Of a DNA stretch of 64,000 nucleotides, positions 53,295 through 61,587 are shown one piece after another (position 1 is the stretch's first letter; every line of letters begins with the position of its first letter). The DNA comes from Acidobacteria bacterium UBA7540 (lineage in GTDB: Bacteria > Acidobacteriota > Terriglobia > UBA7540): contig DLMI01000073.1 in assembly GCA_002478145.1 (NCBI GenBank), positions 8,501 to 72,500 on the forward strand, written 5' to 3'. The notes beneath the pieces were generated by a model. The model saw only the letters and a list, made by a program, of their open reading frames with translations, did not search any database and was not told the DNA's origin. Both the position numbers and the translations under genes were made by a program.

Positions 53295-54641
53295 CTACCT
53301 CGAGTTAAGCCAGTTCAACATGGCCTCAGACTGCGCCGTGGGGATGCCTTCCGCCCAGAGGCACTCGTCGCCTTTGCGGAGAAGGATGACCTGCCCGTTG
53401 GCTGCCGTGCCGATGAAGAGGTCTGTGGTAGAGCGCTTGTCGGGCGCGAGTTCGGGGTACTTGCGAGCGAGAATGGAATGGTAATCGCGGAAGAAGGCAA
53501 GAGCCGCCTCAGGCCCCGACCAGCGGGTCCGCGAAACCAGAGTGTACTCCTTCCCTTCGTGTGTGAGTCCTGGACTGGGCCCGGCGGCAGCCCTTTCGTA
53601 GAGCAAATAACGGTCTGCGAGCCAGCGCGTGGCCACCGACTTCGCCTCGTCTTCGGAAATCAGTTGGCCCAGCACCGCGTAGTAGCCCAGCTCACCCAGG
53701 ATGTTCTCCGCCAGAAAATTCAGCCCGCGTATTCCCGCGAGAGGCGCCGGATGGGGTAGGGAGACCTTCGGCAGTTGTTGCTTTTCAAAGTATGCCTGCG
53801 GCTCGAAAATTTCCTTGGTGGTTTTGGGCGGATCGTTGAAGAGCGAGTTCAGCCTTCTCCAACCGCCCTCCTGGAGCCCACGTTGCATGAAGCCCATGCC
53901 CTCGATATATGGAAAGAGGGCCTGGAGGCGAAAGAAGAAAGGCGCTCGGTTGAAGGCGGGGAACTCTTCGTATTGCTGGTGGATGACCTGCGCCATCAGC
54001 GGTTCGAGCGCGGGCATATCCTCCAATTTCATCGGCGCAATCAGTTGCTGAATCATGGCTGCGGTGGCGTGACCTTCCACCAAGGCCTGACGGGCGTTGG
54101 AAGCATCGTCATCCGGGCGGACGGCCTTAAGGAATTTCTCGAGGTCGAAGTTCTGGTCCTGAAGGGCGTGGGTCAGCTCGTGAGCCAATACGAAGCGCTG
54201 CATGTCCGGCTCAACCCAGTCGGCGATGAACATGGTCTTACGGTGCGGATCGTAAAAGCCGGCAGCCTGTTCGGTGTAGAAGCTGATGAGGAACTTCTCG
54301 AGATTGAAGTCCGGCGAGACAAGGCCGAAAGCCTGGAGCGTCGCTTCCTGGATGTGGATCTCCTGCGGCGTCATTTCCACGCGAAGGTTCTCCGCAAGGT
54401 ACTTCTCGACTTCCGCCCGGCTGATGATCTGCTTCTTCAGCGATGACTTGATAGGGAGGCCGGTAAGTTCGCTCATCTGCTGGAGAGTCTTGTCGGCTTG
54501 GGCCAGAAGGTCCGGAGCACCTTGCCCAGCGGCCGCAAACCGGGCAGTTGGCACTGCACAAGCCAGCAACAGGAAGGTGAGAGCGGCCAGCGTCTTCAAC
54601 GTCGACCGAAGTCTTTTCGTGCTTTCCCTGAGACAATTCAT
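53295..54641 (-). CDS. Exported zinc metalloprotease-like protein (HExxH)
   Basis: 448 residues with an N-terminal signal/anchor (LKTLAALTFLLLACAVPTARFAAA). Gluzincin-like core: AAGFYDPHRKTMFIAD, then FVLAHELTHALQDQNFDLEKF with the HExxH zinc site (~residues 155-159), and a downstream helix with ALVEGHATAAMIQQL whose Glu may be the third zinc ligand (ExxH-like EGHAT). The remainder is helical. Substrate unknown; similar secreted proteins occur in Acidobacteriota in my recollection. GGAGG is about 13 nt before the ATG. Confidence 0.82.
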   Translation of the reverse strand: MNCLRESTKRLRSTLKTLAALTFLLLACAVPTARFAAAGQGAPDLLAQADKTLQQMSELTGLPIKSSLKKQIISRAEVEKYLAENLRVEMTPQEIHIQEATLQAFGLVSPDFNLEKFLISFYTEQAAGFYDPHRKTMFIADWVEPDMQRFVLAHELTHALQDQNFDLEKFLKAVRPDDDASNARQALVEGHATAAMIQQLIAPMKLEDMPALEPLMAQVIHQQYEEFPAFNRAPFFFRLQALFPYIEGMGFMQRGLQEGGWRRLNSLFNDPPKTTKEIFEPQAYFEKQQLPKVSLPHPAPLAGIRGLNFLAENILGELGYYAVLGQLISEDEAKSVATRWLADRYLLYERAAAGPSPGLTHEGKEYTLVSRTRWSGPEAALAFFRDYHSILARKYPELAPDKRSTTDLFIGTAANGQVILLRKGDECLWAEGIPTAQSEAMLNWLNSR

Positions 54642-54703
54642 GATGCCTTGATAACCTCCATAAGCCGCCGCACCGACGCCAGGGTGCTGTCCTAATTTGA
54701 CTC

Positions 54704-54760
54704 GTAGCGCCGGCCTTCAGGCCGGCACTTGCCGACCCCGCCTTGCGGGGTCGGCGCTAC
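54704..54760. repeat. Nested palindrome between protease gene and rnpB
   Basis: Outer arms GTAGCGCC (54704-54711) / GGCGCTAC (54753-54760) enclose two hairpins, GGCCTTCAGGCC and CCGACCCCGCCTTGCGGGGT. Architecture is like 57818-57906 and 61538-61573. Confidence 0.8.
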
Positions 54761-54794
54761 GCTCAAGATGGGATACCTCCGACGCGAGGATTGG

Positions 54795-54825
54795 TTTGAC
54801 CCTACCCCACTGAGAAGACTATCAT
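54795..54825 (+). promoter_or_regulatory. Promoter of rnpB
   Basis: TTTGAC (54795-54800) with TATCAT (54820-54825, 19-nt spacer) or ACTATC (54818-54823, 17 nt). The predicted start at about 54832 matches the RNA 5' end inferred from helix P1. Confidence 0.6.
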
Positions 54826-54831
54826 GAAACT

Positions 54832-55280
54832 TGCGCGAGCAGGCCGGGTGATCGCTGCCCCGCCTTAGCGGCCGCTTCGGCGGCCAAGCAGGGGCGGGGG
54901 AGAGGAAAGTCCGAACTCCGCAGGGCAGTGTGCTCGCTAACGGCGAGGGTTGGGGGTGGATGTCCCACAGTGGGGGACCGTACGCCCCCCGCACGGAAAG
55001 TGCCACAGAAAATATACCGCCCCGATCTATCGGGGTAAGGGTGAAAAGGTGCGGTCCCGATGAATCGGGAATTAAAGTAAGAGCGCACCGCTCCGGTAGT
55101 GATACCGGGGGCATGGTAAACCCCACACGGAGCAAGACCAAATAGGGGAGGAGGGGCTGCCCGCTCCGTTACAACTCCCGGGTAGGTCGCTTGACCCCGC
55201 CAGTAATGCCGGGGCTAGATGAATGATCGCCGTCCCGCCTCCGCGGGAAACAGAATTCGGCTTACAGGCTTGCTCGCGGT
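54832..55280 (+). ncRNA. rnpB: RNase P RNA, bacterial class A
   Basis: Catalytic RNA that cleaves 5' leaders from pre-tRNA. Conserved elements in order: helix P1 (CGCGAGCAGGCC at 54834-54845 pairing with GGCTTGCTCGCG at 55267-55278), the GAGGAAAGTCCGAACTCC core, CAGTGTGCTCGCTAACGGCG, CCACAGAAAATATACCGCC, GGTAAGGGTGAAAAGGTGCG, GGTAAACCCCACACGGAGCA then AAGACCAAATA, and the ACAGAATTCGGCTTACAGGC 3' core. The protein-coding frames on this stretch are shadows. Confidence 0.96.
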
Positions 55281-55471
55281 AAGTACAGTCGAAAGTCGAG
55301 GGTCCAAATTCCAAGCTTGAGGGTCAAGGCCCGGCGGCCATGGGGTCACAGCTTCCCGGGCAGGGCTTGAGCCTTGGGTCGTCACACGCAACGGCAGCTC
55401 TCGAAACACCTCACTTTGCTTTTGGTGCTCGCGGCGGACATGGACAAACACCTGCCCACAGGAGGTTAACT

Positions 55472-56449
55472 ATGCAAGCCATCCGTTTTCACACCATTGG
55501 CGGCCCCGAAGTATTGAAGCTCGAAGATGTTGAGAAACCCCGGCCGGGGGCAGGTGAAGCGCTGGTCCGAATCCATGTGGCGGGTGTCAACTTTGCCGAC
55601 ACGTTGCTTCGGCGAGGCCGCTACGCGCGCCAACCGGAGTTTCCGGAAACGCCGGGGTTTGAGGCTGCCGGAGTTGTGGAAGAGGTCGGCGAGGGAGTCG
55701 GCGGGGCTCTCGTTGGCCGGAGGGTAGCTATCCTCGGCGGCCAGCACTGCTATGCGGAATACACAGTGGCGCCAGCCGGGCAGTTGATATTCCTGCCGGA
55801 CCAACTCAGTCTTGAGGACGGAGCCGCGTTTCCGGCCCAAGCCCTGACCGCCTATCACATGCTCTACACTGCCGATCGAGTGAAGCCCGGCATGTCGGTG
55901 CTTGTTCACGCTGCTGCGGGCGGTGTGGGACTTCAGGCCATTCAGATGGCCAAGCAGGCCGGCGCGAGAGTGTTTGGGACTACCTCAAGTGAGGAGAAAG
56001 CCAAGCTGGCCCGCGACATGGGCGCAGACGAAGTCATCCTCTACAACAAGGCGGATTTTGCAGAGCGGATCAAAGAGCTGACCCAGGGCCGGGGCGTGGA
56101 CTTGGTTCTTGATTCCGTCGGGAGAGCGACCTTTGCGGGAAGCTTGAAATGCCTGGCTCCTTTCGGCCACGTTATCCTTTACGGAGCCGCCAGTGGCCCT
56201 CCCGAACCCATCAATGTGTTTGGAACCCTCTTCGAAAGATCCCTCAAAGTGAGTGCCTTTAATCTCTACACGATCAGGCAGCGCCCGGAAGAGGCGCGCG
56301 CAGGAATTCAGCGGGTGATGAATTGGATTGCCGATGACAAGCTGAAGATAGTGATTGGGTTGAGGTTGCCTCTCGCGCAAGCGGCCGAGGCCCACCGCAG
56401 AATGGAAGGGCGCGAGACAGTTGGCAAGATTCTACTAGCGGTGGATTGA
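55472..56449 (+). CDS. NADPH:quinone reductase / zinc-independent MDR oxidoreductase
   Basis: 325 residues, medium-chain dehydrogenase/reductase of the quinone oxidoreductase branch. Visible: GGPEVLKLEDVEKPRPG, VNFADTLLRRG, PGFEAAGVVEEVGEGV, AFPAQALTAYHMLY, the NADPH motif VHAAAGGVGLQAIQMAK, SEEKAKLARDMGADEVI and LDSVGRATF. It lacks the cysteines of zinc-type alcohol dehydrogenases. ATG 55472 is five bases after GGAGGT; the longer frame from 55340 lies in the intergenic region after rnpB. Four bases separate it from aroA, suggesting an operon. Confidence 0.93.
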   Translation: MQAIRFHTIGGPEVLKLEDVEKPRPGAGEALVRIHVAGVNFADTLLRRGRYARQPEFPETPGFEAAGVVEEVGEGVGGALVGRRVAILGGQHCYAEYTVAPAGQLIFLPDQLSLEDGAAFPAQALTAYHMLYTADRVKPGMSVLVHAAAGGVGLQAIQMAKQAGARVFGTTSSEEKAKLARDMGADEVILYNKADFAERIKELTQGRGVDLVLDSVGRATFAGSLKCLAPFGHVILYGAASGPPEPINVFGTLFERSLKVSAFNLYTIRQRPEEARAGIQRVMNWIADDKLKIVIGLRLPLAQAAEAHRRMEGRETVGKILLAVD

Positions 56450-56452
56450 CGG

Positions 56453-57760
56453 GTGCGCGAGATGGGGCTGTTTGGTTCGAAGACGAAGAAGATCGAGCCT
56501 GCCAAGAGCCTTACGGGCACGGTTCAGTTTCCCGGTGATAAGTCCATCTCCCACCGCTATGCCATGCTGGGGGCGATTGCCGAGGGAGCGAGCGAGATTC
56601 ACTTCTTCTCCACGAGCGCCGATTGTCAATCCACGCTTTCCTGTCTGAAGCAGCTTGGGGTGAAGATCGAGCGCAAGGACAACGTGGTGACGATTGAGGG
56701 CGCCGGTCTGGGCGGACTGCGGCCTGCTGCCGAACCTCTGGACGCCGGCAACTCAGGTTCGACGATGCGGATGCTGGCAGGCATTCTGGCCGGCCAACCG
56801 TTTCGTTCCGTGCTGGTCGGCGATGCTTCGCTCTCCCGGCGGCCCATGAAGCGCGTCGCCGACCCGCTTTCGCGGATGGGAGCGCGGATCAAGTCCCAGC
56901 AAGGTGGGCTGCCGCCTCTTGAAATCGAAGGCGGCGCGCTCCAGCCCATTCGTTACGAAATGCCGGTGGCAAGCGCGCAAGTGAAGTCGGCCGTTCTCCT
57001 GGCGGGACTGTTCGCAGAGGGTGAGACCGAAGTAATCGAAAAGGTTCGGACACGGGACCATACGGAGATCGCGCTGGAACAAATGGGGGCCGACATCGGA
57101 CGGCATCAGCGGACCATTGCCGTGCGAGGCAGAGCGCACCTGGAAGGCAAGAAGCTCTATGTGCCGGGTGATTTTTCTTCGGCGGCGTTTTTCATCGTTG
57201 CGGGACTGGTCATGCCGCACTCAAACCTGATGCTTCATAACGTGGGCCTGAACCCGACACGCACGGGGATTCTCGATGTCCTTGTGCCCATGGGCGGGCG
57301 GGTAAAGGTCGTCAACCTTGAGATGATCAACGGCGAACTGATCGGCGACCTCCACGTGGAGGCCAGCCAGTTGCGAGGAGGCGAAATCCCGCAGAGCGCG
57401 GTCCCCGCCCTCATTGATGAATTGCCCGTCCTGGCAGTCCTGGGGACACAGACGGAACAAGGATTGACTTTCCGAGGGGCCGCGGAGTTGCGCGTAAAGG
57501 AAAGTGACCGCCTGGCAGCCGTGGCGGAAAGTCTGAGGCGGATGGGCGCCGAAGTGGAGGAATTCCCGGATGGCCTGCGCGTTGCCGGGCGACAAACCCT
57601 GCGTGGCGCCGAGATTGATCCCCATGACGACCATCGGATTGCCATGGCTTTTGCTGTGGCAGGATTAGTCGCCCAAGGCGCCACGGTCATCAAGAACAGC
57701 AGTTGCGTTGATATTTCCTTCCCTGATTTCTTTGATACGCTGGCCAAAGCAACGGAGTGA
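56453..57760 (+). CDS. aroA: 3-phosphoshikimate 1-carboxyvinyltransferase (EPSP synthase)
   Basis: Shikimate-pathway step condensing shikimate-3-phosphate with PEP. 435 residues: LTGTVQFPGDKSISHRYAML (substrate-binding Lys-Ser), LDAGNSGSTMRMLAGILAG, DASLSRRPMKRVADPL, PVASAQVKSAVLLAGL, DFSSAAFFIVAG, NPTRTGILDVL, LRVKESDRLAAV and DPHDDHRIAMAFAVAGL. The Ala/Gly-rich GNSGSTMR segment retains the usual class signature. GTG 56453 or ATG 56462 could start it; both are within a few bases of the upstream oxidoreductase stop. Confidence 0.97.
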   Translation: MREMGLFGSKTKKIEPAKSLTGTVQFPGDKSISHRYAMLGAIAEGASEIHFFSTSADCQSTLSCLKQLGVKIERKDNVVTIEGAGLGGLRPAAEPLDAGNSGSTMRMLAGILAGQPFRSVLVGDASLSRRPMKRVADPLSRMGARIKSQQGGLPPLEIEGGALQPIRYEMPVASAQVKSAVLLAGLFAEGETEVIEKVRTRDHTEIALEQMGADIGRHQRTIAVRGRAHLEGKKLYVPGDFSSAAFFIVAGLVMPHSNLMLHNVGLNPTRTGILDVLVPMGGRVKVVNLEMINGELIGDLHVEASQLRGGEIPQSAVPALIDELPVLAVLGTQTEQGLTFRGAAELRVKESDRLAAVAESLRRMGAEVEEFPDGLRVAGRQTLRGAEIDPHDDHRIAMAFAVAGLVAQGATVIKNSSCVDISFPDFFDTLAKATE

Positions 57761-57817
57761 ACGAGATCGAGACACCACCCCATAGCCGTTGACGTAACCG
57801 TGCCAGCTAGAGCTTCA

Positions 57818-57906
57818 GGTAGTGGGTCAATTTGATGCTGTAGCGGCGAGTTTACCTCGCCAAATGGCGGCGTAAAGCCGCCTCTACATCAAATTGACCC
57901 ACTACC
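57818..57906. repeat. Perfect 20-bp nested inverted repeat after aroA
   Basis: Arms GGTAGTGGGTCAATTTGATG (57818-57837) and its exact complement (57887-57906), continued by TGTAG/CTACA after one bulged C, with two inner hairpins GGCGAG-TTTAC-CTCGCC and GGCGGC-GTAAA-GCCGCC: a cloverleaf-like cassette. Confidence 0.92.
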
Positions 57907-57942
57907 GAGTTTCAGGCGCGTCAATAGGCGCTCTTCCCTCCG

Positions 57943-57951
57943 TGTTATAAT
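57943..57951 (+). promoter_or_regulatory. Extended -10 promoter giving a leaderless mRNA
   Basis: TGTTATAAT: extended TGn plus perfect TATAAT (57946-57951). The expected start nucleotide is the A of ATG 57958. Confidence 0.7.
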
Positions 57952-57957
57952 GCCGAC

Positions 57958-58245
57958 ATGCCCGACAACATCGAATCACGGATGAGCTTCATCATTGAGC
58001 AACAGGCCCAATTCACCGTGGGCATCCAATTGCTCAGAGAGCGGCAAGCCGATACGCAGCGCCTCGTTGATGCCGACAGGGAAATGATTCGCCAGTTGGT
58101 GGATGTAACGATGTCGCTCGCTGGGCACGCCCAAGAAACCGATCTACGCCTCCGCGAACTCGCGGACGCTGGGATCCACACTGAGCGCCGCTTGGACGCG
58201 CTGATCGATACCGTGGACAAGCTCGTGCGACACGACGGCTCGTAG
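57958..58245 (+). CDS. Small coiled-coil protein, probably leaderless
   Basis: 95 residues, helical throughout: ESRMSFIIEQQAQFTVGIQL, RLVDADREMIRQLVDVTMSL and TERRLDALIDTVDKLV. I recall many similar short proteins starting MPD.IE.RM.FI.EQQA in Acidobacteriota, function unknown. The ATG lies 6 nt after an extended -10 box, so translation likely starts at the mRNA 5' end. Confidence 0.75.
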   Translation: MPDNIESRMSFIIEQQAQFTVGIQLLRERQADTQRLVDADREMIRQLVDVTMSLAGHAQETDLRLRELADAGIHTERRLDALIDTVDKLVRHDGS

Positions 58246-58294
58246 GCTTCTGCCCAACTGTGGGATCCGTTGGTGAATGAAGGCTGTGGTCCAG

Positions 58295-59929
58295 CTAGAA
58301 AAGTGCCTTTGCCGGCTGTGCGCAATGCCACCTCAAATCCGCCGGTGTGAAAGCATCACGTAAATCTTCAATCCTCGTCCTCTGGACGCACCTGAACCGC
58401 TCAGCCAGTCGCGCCAACTGGACACACCTAACGGCGTGGCCCGCAGTACCCGAAAACGGGCGCAGATGGAGAGGCGCGTTCCATGCACGCTTCTCGTCCC
58501 CAGCGGGGGAATGCGGTGGGGCCGGGGGCGTCGGTGGGTGGGCTCCCGTGCGCAGCAGCCGGACGGTCCCGTATTCCGTGTCGAGTCGGATCGGAGGCCC
58601 GCCTTTGCCCACCGTTCCGCTGATGGTCGGGTTGTCGCCTTCCTTCGCGACCTTCAGATCAGGCCCGGAAAAATCGCTTTCCACTTCACCGTGACGGGAG
58701 GCCGCGTCGATCTGGAAACTGCTGGTGGCGGGGAGGCTCAGTTCGATCTGGCCCTTTTTGAGGTCGATCTCGATGGGATGGGTTGGAGGAGTGGAGGTCC
58801 GCAGTTCTACGTCCCCGTTCGTATCCGTGATTTTCACGCTGTGCTTGAAATCAGTGAGGGTGATGTCTTTTTGACGAGTCGAGATTTCGAATGGGCCGTC
58901 GATGCCGTTCAATTCCAGCGAACCGACTTCCATGTCGAGGCGGCCGGTGAGCTTCTGAGCTGTCATATCGGTTCGCGAGGATTTGAAGTGCAGGGTCTGG
59001 CCGATGTCGCGGAATTGCATGTCTCCGCTGAACTCCCCGTTTACGCTTGCCGTGCCGGTGACGCCGGATATATCGACGTCACTTCCCCGCCCCTCGATGT
59101 CCACGCTCCCTTTCAGATCACGGACTTCCGTCCTCCCGCTGCCCTTGCCCACATGTACAAGCCCTTCCACATTGTTAATGTGAGCATCCCCGTGGGGCGC
59201 GGTGACGGCTTGCTCGGCCTTTAATCCGTCCAGCATTACGTCACCGTGTTCCGCCGTAATTTCCGTGCTAGTCGCGTAGGGAACGCGCAAGGTGTAGTCC
59301 AGGCGCACGTTGTGCCCGCCGCCTGGAAGCGAATCAAGATTGGTTTGGACCAAGTATCCGCCTGCTTCTTCGACAATTTCAATTTTGACCTGCTCCGAGA
59401 GCTTCTGGGCGTCACCTTCATTGGGGGCCCAGATGGTCTTCTTCACCACCGCGTCAACCGTGGCTTGGCTGGCGGCATGCACCTCCACGTCACCACGACG
59501 GTCCACGATCAGGATGTGAGGCTGGGGATGGACTTCGTGCGAGAAAGTCTGCGTGTAGGTATAGGAGTTCATGAACAGGCCGGCAAAGCCCTCGTTGTCC
59601 ATATCCACGCCCATTGAGGCCGGCCACTGCTGCCACGGCCTCAAAACGATCTTTGAGATCAAGGTTCCCATAACCAGTATCAAGACCAGCAAGACGACTT
59701 CGCTGGCCGTGAAGAGCGGTGGCGGCACGGTCTCAGGATGGGCTTGGGCCTGAATGTAATCTACGAGCTTTGAGAGACCCCAAAAGATGATGAGGATCGG
59801 CCAGAACTTGGCGATGACCTGCCAGGGATGAATCGAAGGGTTGAAGTTCTGCCAGAGGAAGATGGCACCCATCGCAATCAGCGTGAGCGCCCAGAAAATT
59901 GATCCCCGACGATAACCGTAAATGCTCAT
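58295..59929 (-). CDS. LiaF/LiaI-like transmembrane plus DUF4097 beta-helix protein
   Basis: 544 residues, last gene of the ECF operon. N-terminal three membrane helices of the LiaI-LiaF type (IFWALTLIAMGAIFLWQN; PILIIFWGLSKLVDYI; VVLLVLILVMGTLIS) precede a DUF4097-like adhesin domain with repeated short strands (GDVEVHAASQ, GDVMLDGLKAE, GDAHINNVEG, SVDIEGRGSDVDISGV, GSLELNGIDG, GDVELRTSTP). After VRLLRTGAHPPTPPAPP the sequence turns Arg/Cys-rich and repeat-free for about 70 residues, likely reading past the natural end. Probably senses or buffers envelope stress. Confidence 0.82.
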   Translation of the reverse strand: MSIYGYRRGSIFWALTLIAMGAIFLWQNFNPSIHPWQVIAKFWPILIIFWGLSKLVDYIQAQAHPETVPPPLFTASEVVLLVLILVMGTLISKIVLRPWQQWPASMGVDMDNEGFAGLFMNSYTYTQTFSHEVHPQPHILIVDRRGDVEVHAASQATVDAVVKKTIWAPNEGDAQKLSEQVKIEIVEEAGGYLVQTNLDSLPGGGHNVRLDYTLRVPYATSTEITAEHGDVMLDGLKAEQAVTAPHGDAHINNVEGLVHVGKGSGRTEVRDLKGSVDIEGRGSDVDISGVTGTASVNGEFSGDMQFRDIGQTLHFKSSRTDMTAQKLTGRLDMEVGSLELNGIDGPFEISTRQKDITLTDFKHSVKITDTNGDVELRTSTPPTHPIEIDLKKGQIELSLPATSSFQIDAASRHGEVESDFSGPDLKVAKEGDNPTISGTVGKGGPPIRLDTEYGTVRLLRTGAHPPTPPAPPHSPAGDEKRAWNAPLHLRPFSGTAGHAVRCVQLARLAERFRCVQRTRIEDLRDAFTPADLRWHCAQPAKALF

Positions 59930-59948
59930 GGTGTGTCCGCCCTCCCTC

Positions 59949-60087
59949 TGTCATTCCGATCCCGCAGTCGCGGGCGAGGAATCTCGCCCTGATTCTTTCT
60001 TCTACCTACTCCCTGGCTGGCCGCCTTGAGCTCCAATCCCTCGGCACAGCAAGATTCCTCTCCCGCGACTGCGGGATCGGAATGACA
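59949..60087. repeat. Large hairpin repeat, copy F (inner palindrome TCCCGCAGTCGCGGGA)
   Basis: Outer arms TGTCATTCCGA / TCGGAATGACA, each followed by the same inner palindrome TCCCGCAGTCGCGGG and GAGGAATC. Sits inside the minus-strand operon between the DUF4097 gene and the next small gene. Confidence 0.9.
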
Positions 60088-60127
60088 TCTATCCCAGGCT
60101 TTCTGCTGCCTTCCCCGCCCTCCGTCC

Positions 60128-60340
60128 CTACACTCGTGGTCCTTGTGGAGGCCGCGGCGGCATCGCAGAATCGATGAGTTTCAGAACGCCGATGACGATC
60201 AATAAAATAGGCCAAGTCCTGCTAATGCCCCACCCTGGAACGAACTCCTCCATCAGGAAAATGACTCCAATCGTGATGAGAATGACCGGACCAGTCAAAC
60301 TGGGCCTGCTTGAAATCGGCGTGCTTGGTGGGTAACCCAT
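60128..60340 (-). CDS. Small LiaI-LiaF-TM (DUF5668-like) membrane protein
   Basis: 70 residues with two hydrophobic helices in the LiaI/DUF5668 pattern: PVILITIGVIFLMEEF, then a WGISRTWPILLIVIGVLKLID unit. The same W..I...WP.LLI.IG pattern occurs in the larger LiaF-like gene downstream and the B-box gene upstream. GGGAGA precedes ATG 60340. Confidence 0.82.
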   Translation of the reverse strand: MGYPPSTPISSRPSLTGPVILITIGVIFLMEEFVPGWGISRTWPILLIVIGVLKLIDSAMPPRPPQGPRV

Positions 60341-60401
60341 AGTCTATTGTGGTTCTCCCTTCTGGCCTGCAACTCACCCGCCCTTTCCTCAGCCCATCCG
60401 T

Positions 60402-60593
60402 CTACCGCCCTTGCTTCACCTGTTCCAACTCCAGTTCCAACTCGCGCATCTTGCGCTGGTGCTCCATCTCCTCCAGGCGCACCCGCTGGTGAGCCTCCAT
60501 CTCCATGTCGCGAATCTTCACCAGTTGAGTTATGGCGACGATCACGACCACCACCACGAAGCCTGCCAGGGGAATGATGAATGGCGAATCCAT
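60402..60593 (-). CDS. One-helix plus charged coiled-coil protein, paralogue 4
   Basis: 63 residues: hydrophobic helix FIIPLAGFVVVVVIVAIT, then IRDMEMEAHQRVRLEEMEHQ and KMRELELELEQV. Shares the EMEHQRKMRELELE core with the three genes upstream. Reminiscent of PspB, but no homology is claimed. GGAGGT precedes the ATG. Confidence 0.85.
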   Translation of the reverse strand: MDSPFIIPLAGFVVVVVIVAITQLVKIRDMEMEAHQRVRLEEMEHQRKMRELELELEQVKQGR

Positions 60594-60633
60594 GGTCTTT
60601 TTACCTCCGTAGCCTCTCGATGAATGCTCATAA

Positions 60634-60858
60634 TCAGGCAGTCCGCTCGTAGACCTGACTGGCCTTGGCCTTCTCGAGTTCTACTTCCAGCTCCCTCATT
60701 TTCTGCTGATGCTCCATCTCCCGGATGCGCATCTCCCGTTGGACCTGGAGCTCCTTGTCGCGTGCCTTGTACCAGAACACGATGGCAACGACACATACAG
60801 CCGTCAAACCTACTGCGCACACGCCTAAAACCGGGGTTAAGTCAGAGACATTCCACAT
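60634..60858 (-). CDS. One-helix plus charged coiled-coil protein, paralogue 3
   Basis: 74 residues: helix VLGVCAVGLTAVCVVAIVFWY, then KARDKELQVQREMRIREMEH and KMRELEVELEKAKAS. Start at ATG 60858, directly downstream of AGGAGGTTTCC; the longer frame upstream is intergenic. Confidence 0.87.
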   Translation of the reverse strand: MWNVSDLTPVLGVCAVGLTAVCVVAIVFWYKARDKELQVQREMRIREMEHQQKMRELEVELEKAKASQVYERTA

Positions 60859-60996
60859 TGGAAACCTCCTTTGAATCCCGCTCGCTAATCCCTCGCCATC
60901 GGACTGGCTTGGGCGATTCTTCCTGGTCCGCCGGGACTGGACCCCGTCCATCCCCGCGCGATGCCTCTCTCAATCCCAATGCGCCTCCGTCGAAGT

Positions 60997-61209
60997 TCAG
61001 GGCGCCTTATCAGCGGCCTTGCGGTTCTTCTCCTTTTCCAGCTCCAGCTCCAACTCCTTCATCTTGCGCTGATGCTCCATTTCACGGATGCGCATGTCCT
61101 GGTGGAATTGCAGTTCCCTCTCACGCGCCTTGAACCAGAAGACGATCCCCACGATGGCCACCACCATTACCAGCGCGCCGAAGCGCGAGAACAACAAGAA
61201 TGGAAACAT
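60997..61209 (-). CDS. One-helix plus charged coiled-coil protein, paralogue 2
   Basis: 70 residues: helix FGALVMVVAIVGIVFWF, then KARERELQFHQDMRIREMEH and KMKELELELEKEKNRKA. GGAGGA precedes the ATG. Closest to paralogue 3 (both have VFW-KAR-E-LQ). Confidence 0.87.
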   Translation of the reverse strand: MFPFLLFSRFGALVMVVAIVGIVFWFKARERELQFHQDMRIREMEHQRKMKELELELEKEKNRKAADKAP

Positions 61210-61264
61210 AGTCGGCTTTCCTCCGCCTTGATGGCCTGATGTGGGGCAGCAATTGAATGCTGTC

Positions 61265-61489
61265 TCATGCGCTCTTGCTCGCCTTGGCCTTTTCCAATTC
61301 CAGCTTGGCCTTTTCGATTTCCAATTCTCTCATTTTCCGTTCGTGCTCCATCTCCCGAATCCGCAACTCCTGGTGGGCCTGGAGCTCACGCTCTCTCATT
61401 TTTCTCATGGAGACGATGGCTACGATAATGACGGCCATCACGAATGCTCCCAGGGGGATGATAAAGGGGTTGTTCAGGATGTTTTCCAT
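61265..61489 (-). CDS. One-helix plus charged coiled-coil protein, paralogue 1
   Basis: 74 residues: FIIPLGAFVMAVIIVAIV helix, then KMRERELQAHQELRIREMEH and KMRELEIEKAKLELEKA. Start at ATG 61489, six bases after GGAGGAC. The FIIPL start is shared with paralogue 4, so the outer two resemble each other most at the N-terminus. Confidence 0.87.
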   Translation of the reverse strand: MENILNNPFIIPLGAFVMAVIIVAIVSMRKMRERELQAHQELRIREMEHERKMRELEIEKAKLELEKAKASKSA

Positions 61490-61537
61490 GCAAGTCCTCC
61501 GGGCTATTGGTTTGTCATGCGCCGTGTCGAATCCTGG

Positions 61538-61573
61538 TAGGGCCGGTCCCGCAAGGCGGGAGGCGGCCCTACG
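61538..61573. repeat. Nested palindrome inside the ECF operon
   Basis: GTAGGGCC ... GGCCCTAC outer arms around TCCCGC-AAG-GCGGGA. Between the B-box gene and the first small paralogue; may dampen transcription or protect the upstream mRNA. Confidence 0.75.
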
Positions 61574-61587
61574 TTCTAATTGGGACA

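Noticed and set aside
54692..55141. Minus-strand frame of 149 codons
   Set aside because: Overlaps the RNase P RNA, which is certain from its conserved core and P1 helix.
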